From Paenibacillus faecalis (GTDB taxonomy: Bacteria; Bacillota; Bacilli; Paenibacillales; Paenibacillaceae), in NCBI RefSeq assembly GCF_900289175.1, contig NZ_LT985747.1, positions 236,506 through 300,505 on the forward strand: 64,000 bases of DNA. The letters are read 5' to 3'. The stretch's first letter is position 1. Every line of letters begins with the position of its first letter. The position numbers were made by a program, and so were the translations under genes. The notes below the pieces were generated by a model. That model was not told where the DNA came from and searched no databases. It saw only the letters and a program-made list of their open reading frames with translations. Shown one piece after another: positions 63,528-64,000 of this stretch.

Positions 63528-64000
63528 TTATTTCGTTTCAGCCAGTAAAACAGCTTTACGAGAAAGGTTAATCCGACCCTGCTGATCGATTTCCGTCACT
63601 TTCACCGTAATGACATCACCGATCGCAACGACATCCTCCACTTTTGCCACACGCTCAGTGGACAGTTGAGAAATATGAACAAGACCGTCTTTGTTCGGGA
63701 GAATTTCTACAAATGCTCCGAATTTCTCAATCCGCTTCACGGTTCCTGTGTAAATTTCGCCTACGACCACTTCACGCACAATACCCTCGATAATCGACAG
63801 CGCTTTTTGATTCATCTCCGCATTGGAAGAAGCGATGAATATGCGGCCGTCCTGTTCGATATCGATTTTCACGCCGGTATCTTCAATAATTTTATTGATG
63901 ATTTTACCGCCAGCACCGATAACGTCACGGATTTTGTCCGGATTAATCTGCATGGTAATGATTTTTGGAGCATACGGCGAAAGAGTTTCTTTTGGCGTCT
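63528..64000 (-). CDS. pnp: polyribonucleotide nucleotidyltransferase, C-terminal part (cut by window edge)
   Basis: The last about 157 codons of PNPase. The KH domain ([21 protein letters not shown]) and the S1 RNA-binding domain ([30 protein letters not shown]) are visible, preceded by [11 protein letters not shown], which continues in frame to the right edge; the catalytic RNase PH domains lie outside the window. PNPase degrades RNA 3'-5' phosphorolytically. The ATG at 63953 is internal, not a start. It heads the run pnp-ylxY-mlpA seen in B. subtilis. Confidence 0.96.
   Translation of the reverse strand, partial: TPKETLSPYAPKIITMQINPDKIRDVIGAGGKIINKIIEDTGVKIDIEQDGRIFIASSNAEMNQKALSIIEGIVREVVVGEIYTGTVKRIEKFGAFVEILPNKDGLVHISQLSTERVAKVEDVVAIGDVITVKVTEIDQQGRINLSRKAVLLAETK

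Overview
The window looks like a chromosomal segment of an endospore-forming Bacillota, most like Paenibacillus. This is judged from gene content, B. subtilis-like gene order, strong AGGAGG-type ribosome binding sites, frequent GTG/TTG starts and moderate GC. No tRNA, rRNA, CRISPR array, insertion sequence, prophage or integrase was seen. Almost all genes lie on the minus strand. The exceptions are an unknown gene, a heterodimeric ABC exporter operon with its leader, and moaB.

Region 1 (1-28.6 kb) is accessory and metabolic. It holds an ABC exporter cut by the left edge; a NUDIX hydrolase and a HesB-like protein; and a BmrC/BmrD-type drug exporter pair preceded by a promoter, a 33-codon leader ORF and an intrinsic terminator (an attenuator arrangement). 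Next come an SLH/PrcB-like secreted protein and a five-gene set (OPT peptide transporter, PqqD-like protein, ABC ATPase, ABC permease, HEPN-like protein). A nagA plus DeoR regulator operon follows, in which the regulator seems to start at AUU and has a tandem 20-bp repeat upstream. Then come a Cys-rich copper-storage-like protein, a CobW GTPase, moaB, a lipoprotein, a quinone-oxidoreductase-like enzyme, a SPASM radical SAM enzyme, and a large two-gene secreted/surface locus. The region ends with an nrtR-pncA-pncB operon for NAD recycling whose promoter carries palindromes.

Region 2 (28.7-64 kb) is conserved core. Read in the direction of transcription from the right edge, the order is pnp, ylxY, mlpA, dut, spoVFA, spoVFB, dapG, dapA, rnj, tepA, ylzJ, spoIIIE, a sleB-like hydrolase, ymfF, ymfH, ymfI, ymfJ, ymfK, ymfM, a small membrane protein, yajQ, pgsA, cinA, recA, recX, rny, ymdB, spoVS, a membrane dipeptidase, korA, korB, pduL, miaB, ricA. 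This closely follows the B. subtilis pnpA-ymcA order. Differences from it are that asd is missing between spoVFB and dapG, and that dut, a sleB-like gene, yajQ, recX, the dipeptidase, korAB and pduL are present here. The region combines RNA turnover (PNPase, RNase J, RNase Y, RicA), recombination and SOS functions (recA with an SOS box, recX, cinA), sporulation (dipicolinate synthase, SpoIIIE, SpoVS, cortex hydrolase) and lysine/dipicolinate supply (dapA, dapG).

Many genes are separated by clear intrinsic terminators, so the region is a series of short transcription units. Several starts were moved from the longest possible ORF to the codon behind a good Shine-Dalgarno sequence; the reason is given in each entry. 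Family assignments come from reading the protein sequences by eye; no database search was possible.
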